From: Serilophus lunatus
Lineage: Eukaryota; Chordata; Aves; Passeriformes; Eurylaimidae
Direction: 5' to 3'
DNA: 64,000 bases
Assembly (NCBI GenBank): GCA_013399895.1
Contig: VXBA01004880.1
Span: forward strand, 18,033 to 82,032
Position numbers and translations under genes: made by a program
The notes under the pieces: model-generated
Seen by the model: the letters and a program-made list of their open reading frames with translations, nothing else
Told to the model about the DNA's origin: nothing
Database searches by the model: none
Shown here: one piece after another, positions 61,324 through 64,000 of the stretch
Position numbering within the stretch: position 1 is the first letter of the stretch
Layout: every line of letters starts with the position of its first letter

Positions 61324-63406
61324 CTGAAAAACATGAGTTAGAAAACATGGTCTTAATTCCAAAATAAATAGTAGCAACACGAGGGCCAGGTACATCAAAC
61401 TACTGCACATCACCTGATAATAAGAGCCAGATATCCAGCCAGCTGATCTCCCACTCACCTACCTCACCTGGACTGGCATGTAAATAAGATTAGAAGTTCA
61501 TAGGTCAAGATAAACAAAGAGATCATCAATCACCATCACAGGCAAAGTAGATTCAACTTACGGAAAACCTTAATTTAATTGAAAAGGATTTTTCACTTTC
61601 ATTTCAACTTTCGATTCTATGAATTTGTGGCAAAACAAATGGATTTGTATGGTGAGAAATAACAAAAACTTCCCCTCCACCCTCCTTTTAATTCCAAGCT
61701 CAACTTCACTCTTTCATTCTTGACTCCTCTGTGCCAAACAGGGCAGAGAGGGGTTGTAGTCAGTCCATGGCAGTTCCTCTCGGCAATTGCTTCTTCCTCA
61801 CAATGCTCCCCAGCACCAGTGTGGGATCTGTCCTACAGGCTGCAATCCTTCTGCATAAACCTGTGGCACTCCTGCGTGGGTCTTTCCTACAAGCTGCTTT
61901 TCTTCATTAACTGCTCCACCATGGGCTCTCTGCAGGCACAATTCCTTCAGCAAATCAGTCTATTCCACTGTGGTCTTCTCCAGGGGCTGCCCAGGAATCT
62001 CTTCTCTGCCACCTGCAGCACCTCCTCTCCCTTCTTGTCTGCAGGGCTGCTTCTCTTACATCATCATCACTTCTCCCTCACACTCTTCTGTCCAGCATTT
62101 TTTATCCTCCCATAAATACCTTCCCAGAGGAACCACCCTGTGGTGAGTCCACTGGAGCCAACTGGAACCTGCTGTGTCCCACATGGGCAGCCTCAGCCCC
62201 TTCTCAGAGGTCCCAGAACAGTGGTTCTCCAGGTATTACATATTTCAGAACAGCTTGAGGGTAGTTTTTACTGTGAAAGGGTATACAGTTCAGCTAATAA
62301 GTTTCGTATCAGTGCTGCTAAGGTCTTTTTATAACTGTCAGATTTGATTACATGTTATGTCACAGTTCATGGCTTGGAAGCTCCTTCAAATTCTCTTTTC
62401 AATACTCGGAAATCAAATCTTAAAACAGGACAAGCAAAATCATGTGCAGATCTACATATGCCCACAGAAAACAACTTAACATAGGACATTAGGACATTAA
62501 CACCTTCCTCCCTATTTTTAATAATTAGGAAGCTTTCAAGGCTAACCCCCAACATTTAAAAACCAGCTTCTATCCCTACCATAGTATTTCATTGCTGGCT
62601 TACTGCCTCACACTGCAAGAACATAAGCCCTGCTTATAGTTTGGTCTCTCATGCATTGATTAGTCCTTGTTGTGCCTTTCCACAATGTAACTTCACAAGA
62701 GAAAACACCAATGTTTTTGGTACGTCTGGACCGCAAGTTTGTATTTTAATAAGGAGAAGAGAGTAAATGTTAAGTTTCTCACTGGAAAGGCCTCTGTCTA
62801 GCTCACTAAAGCAAACACTTCCTGGGGTTACACTGTGAATGTGGCTCAAATGACTTTATTTCTGATACTTTGCAGCATTTTTGTAATAAATTCATTGCAG
62901 TATTTTTCAGTAATCTAACAACAGAAAACGGAGTGAAGCATTCAAAATTATGGAAATATTAGGTAATTGCATGGTATTTCAAAGAGAAATAAAATAGGCT
63001 TATAATGTCTAACCTACACCAGTTTCTAAGGAGAAAAATACCAATTATAAGATCAGACTGACTTGAATGCTGATTACACTTATATTGCTTTACTTTTGTC
63101 ATATTTCCACTTGAAAATTAATTATACTTACTATCTTGAAAATTAATTGGAGAAGTACAACCATCCCTTGAATATTTAGGGCACCAGAACTTTCTCAAAT
63201 CACAACCTGATTTAGCAAATCTACATCCTTTTTCTCTCATTAGAAGACACATAGCACTAGAAGTACCTTAAACCTTAAAACTGAGATTATAAACCTTTGA
63301 AGCATCTGCATACTGATAGCCAAAGTACTTTTGATATCTTACATGAAAAGGAAAATAGCAACTACAAAATCTCTGAAATTAAGGCAGACAACTATCAATT
63401 ACATAC
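61324..63406 (-). other. PJA2: PJA2 intron carrying an LTR-like repeat
   Basis: On the - strand the donor is GTATGTAATTG at 63406 and the acceptor TTTTTCAG at 61324-61331. Apart from the LTR-like copy at 61526-62230 the rest is AT-rich unique sequence. Confidence 0.8.
61526..62230 (-). mobile_element. LTR-like retroelement in PJA2 intron (copy 3 of 3)
   Basis: It starts with ATCAATCACCATCACAGGCAAA, nearly the same as copy 1 at position 7. An AT-rich block with 'TGGTGAGAAATAA', then C/T-rich sequence with 'GGGTTGTAGTCAGTCCATGGCAG', 'CCAGTGTGGG', 'GGCTGC' and 'CTGCAGCACCTCCTC' words follow in the same order as in copy 2. The copy is diverged and degraded, and its + strand 131-codon open frame (61720-62115) is a by-product. 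The orientation is inferred from copy 2. It lies in the same orientation as the PJA2 transcript. Confidence 0.55.
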
Positions 63407-63553
63407 CTCCGCTCCATATCCAGGTCTTTATTCACACTGGAGCCATCTGCAAGGTTATTTCCAAATGAGCAGATTTCATTATTTGAACTATTTTGCCCAT
63501 CGCTGCTACTTTCTTCTTCTTGCTGCTGTAACCCAGGAGTCCCACCTTTCTCC
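63407..63553 (-). CDS. PJA2: Praja RING E3 ligase (PJA2), Ser/Glu-rich exon
   Basis: The frame that joins correctly to the next exon reads 'EKGGTPGLQQQEEESSSDGQ', NSSNNEICSFGNNLADGSS and VNKDLDMER, ending in AG before donor GTATGT, so the split Arg codon AG|A is completed at 61323. The acidic, Ser-rich low-complexity content is typical of the disordered middle of Praja proteins. The upstream boundary is uncertain. TTTGAAG gives a start at 63553 with one split base, while the overlapping GGGAG would give a start at 63549 in phase 0. The acceptor tract is only moderately pyrimidine-rich. The bulk of the protein lies beyond 64000. Confidence 0.72.
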
Positions 63554-64000
63554 CTTCAAATAAATAAATGAAAAGCTAAAACTAAAAAGCAAAGAAAATT
63601 TAATAACAGGTGAGCAACAAAAGCTAAACATACTACAAAGACTAAAAAGACTAAAAAGACACATTTCCCAGACTGTAGACTCACAGATTAAGAATTTAGC
63701 ACTTGCCATAAAAATTCAAGGAACTCCCAGTGGTTTCAGCTCCAGACTCATAATCTAGTAACACCCATGATTCTATGCCAAAGTTATTTACTCAAGACCA
63801 GCAGTACACCACGTAGCTTGCTTTGCATTTTCTCTAGTACAGGCACCATCCTTGCTAAGGCTAGGAAATTTGGTACTAAACGTTTTCTTATTTATCTCTT
63901 AGTTCCCAGAGCCACTAAAAAGAAAGACTACCTTGATATCCTGGAACAGCCTTCATGGCAAAGCTTGGCCTGAATGCAATGCTGTATTGGTTTTTCTGTG
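63554..64000 (-). other. PJA2: PJA2 intron, right edge of window
   Basis: AT-rich sequence upstream of the exon at 63553; no further exon with matching phase and splice sites was recognised before the window ends. Confidence 0.6.

Noticed and set aside
63506..63709. - strand open frame of 67 codons overlapping the PJA2 exon
   Set aside because: It runs in another phase than the one that joins the downstream PJA2 exons and ends inside the exon.

Overview
This is vertebrate nuclear DNA, almost certainly from a bird. It has split genes with consensus splice sites, AT-rich noncoding sequence, CR1 LINEs as the dominant repeat, and no Alu- or L1-type elements. Two recognisable genes converge on each other. 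The 3' end of the tyrosine kinase gene FER is on the + strand (1-~9.6 kb). The 3' exons of a Praja-family RING E3 ligase gene, best called PJA2, are on the - strand (~55.6-64 kb). FER and PJA2 are adjacent and convergent in human chromosome 5q21, and as far as I recall this block is on the Z chromosome in chicken, so the order fits conserved synteny.

Layout. 1-~460: fragment of an LTR-like repeat in a FER intron. 528-682, 3814-3936 and 7171-7313: the last three FER coding exons, whose reading phases join exactly, followed by a probable 3' UTR. A reverse-oriented CR1 lies in the last FER intron. From ~9.7 to 53 kb I find no supportable gene. This long intergenic tract holds CR1 copies at about 18.3, 27.5, 34.9, 39.1 and 45.4 kb, a second copy of the LTR-like repeat at 29.3-30.2 kb, and a CpG-rich LTR-like insertion at 45.8-46.3 kb. 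Two CR1 copies in the same orientation (53.0-54.1 and 54.5-55.5 kb) end about 90 bp beyond the PJA2 stop codon. From 55634 to 63553, five - strand exons encode the last ~210 residues of the Praja protein, including its whole RING-H2 domain. A third copy of the LTR-like repeat sits in a PJA2 intron (61.5-62.2 kb).

The two genes do not form an operon or pathway unit; they are syntenic neighbours. FER is a cytoplasmic F-BAR/SH2 tyrosine kinase. PJA2 is a ubiquitin ligase known in mammals for acting on PKA regulatory subunits. The most notable observation is that the RING domain of the Praja gene has His where the sixth zinc ligand is normally Cys, while the other seven ligands and the E2-contact positions are intact. 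No prokaryotic-style system, CRISPR array or RNA gene was found.
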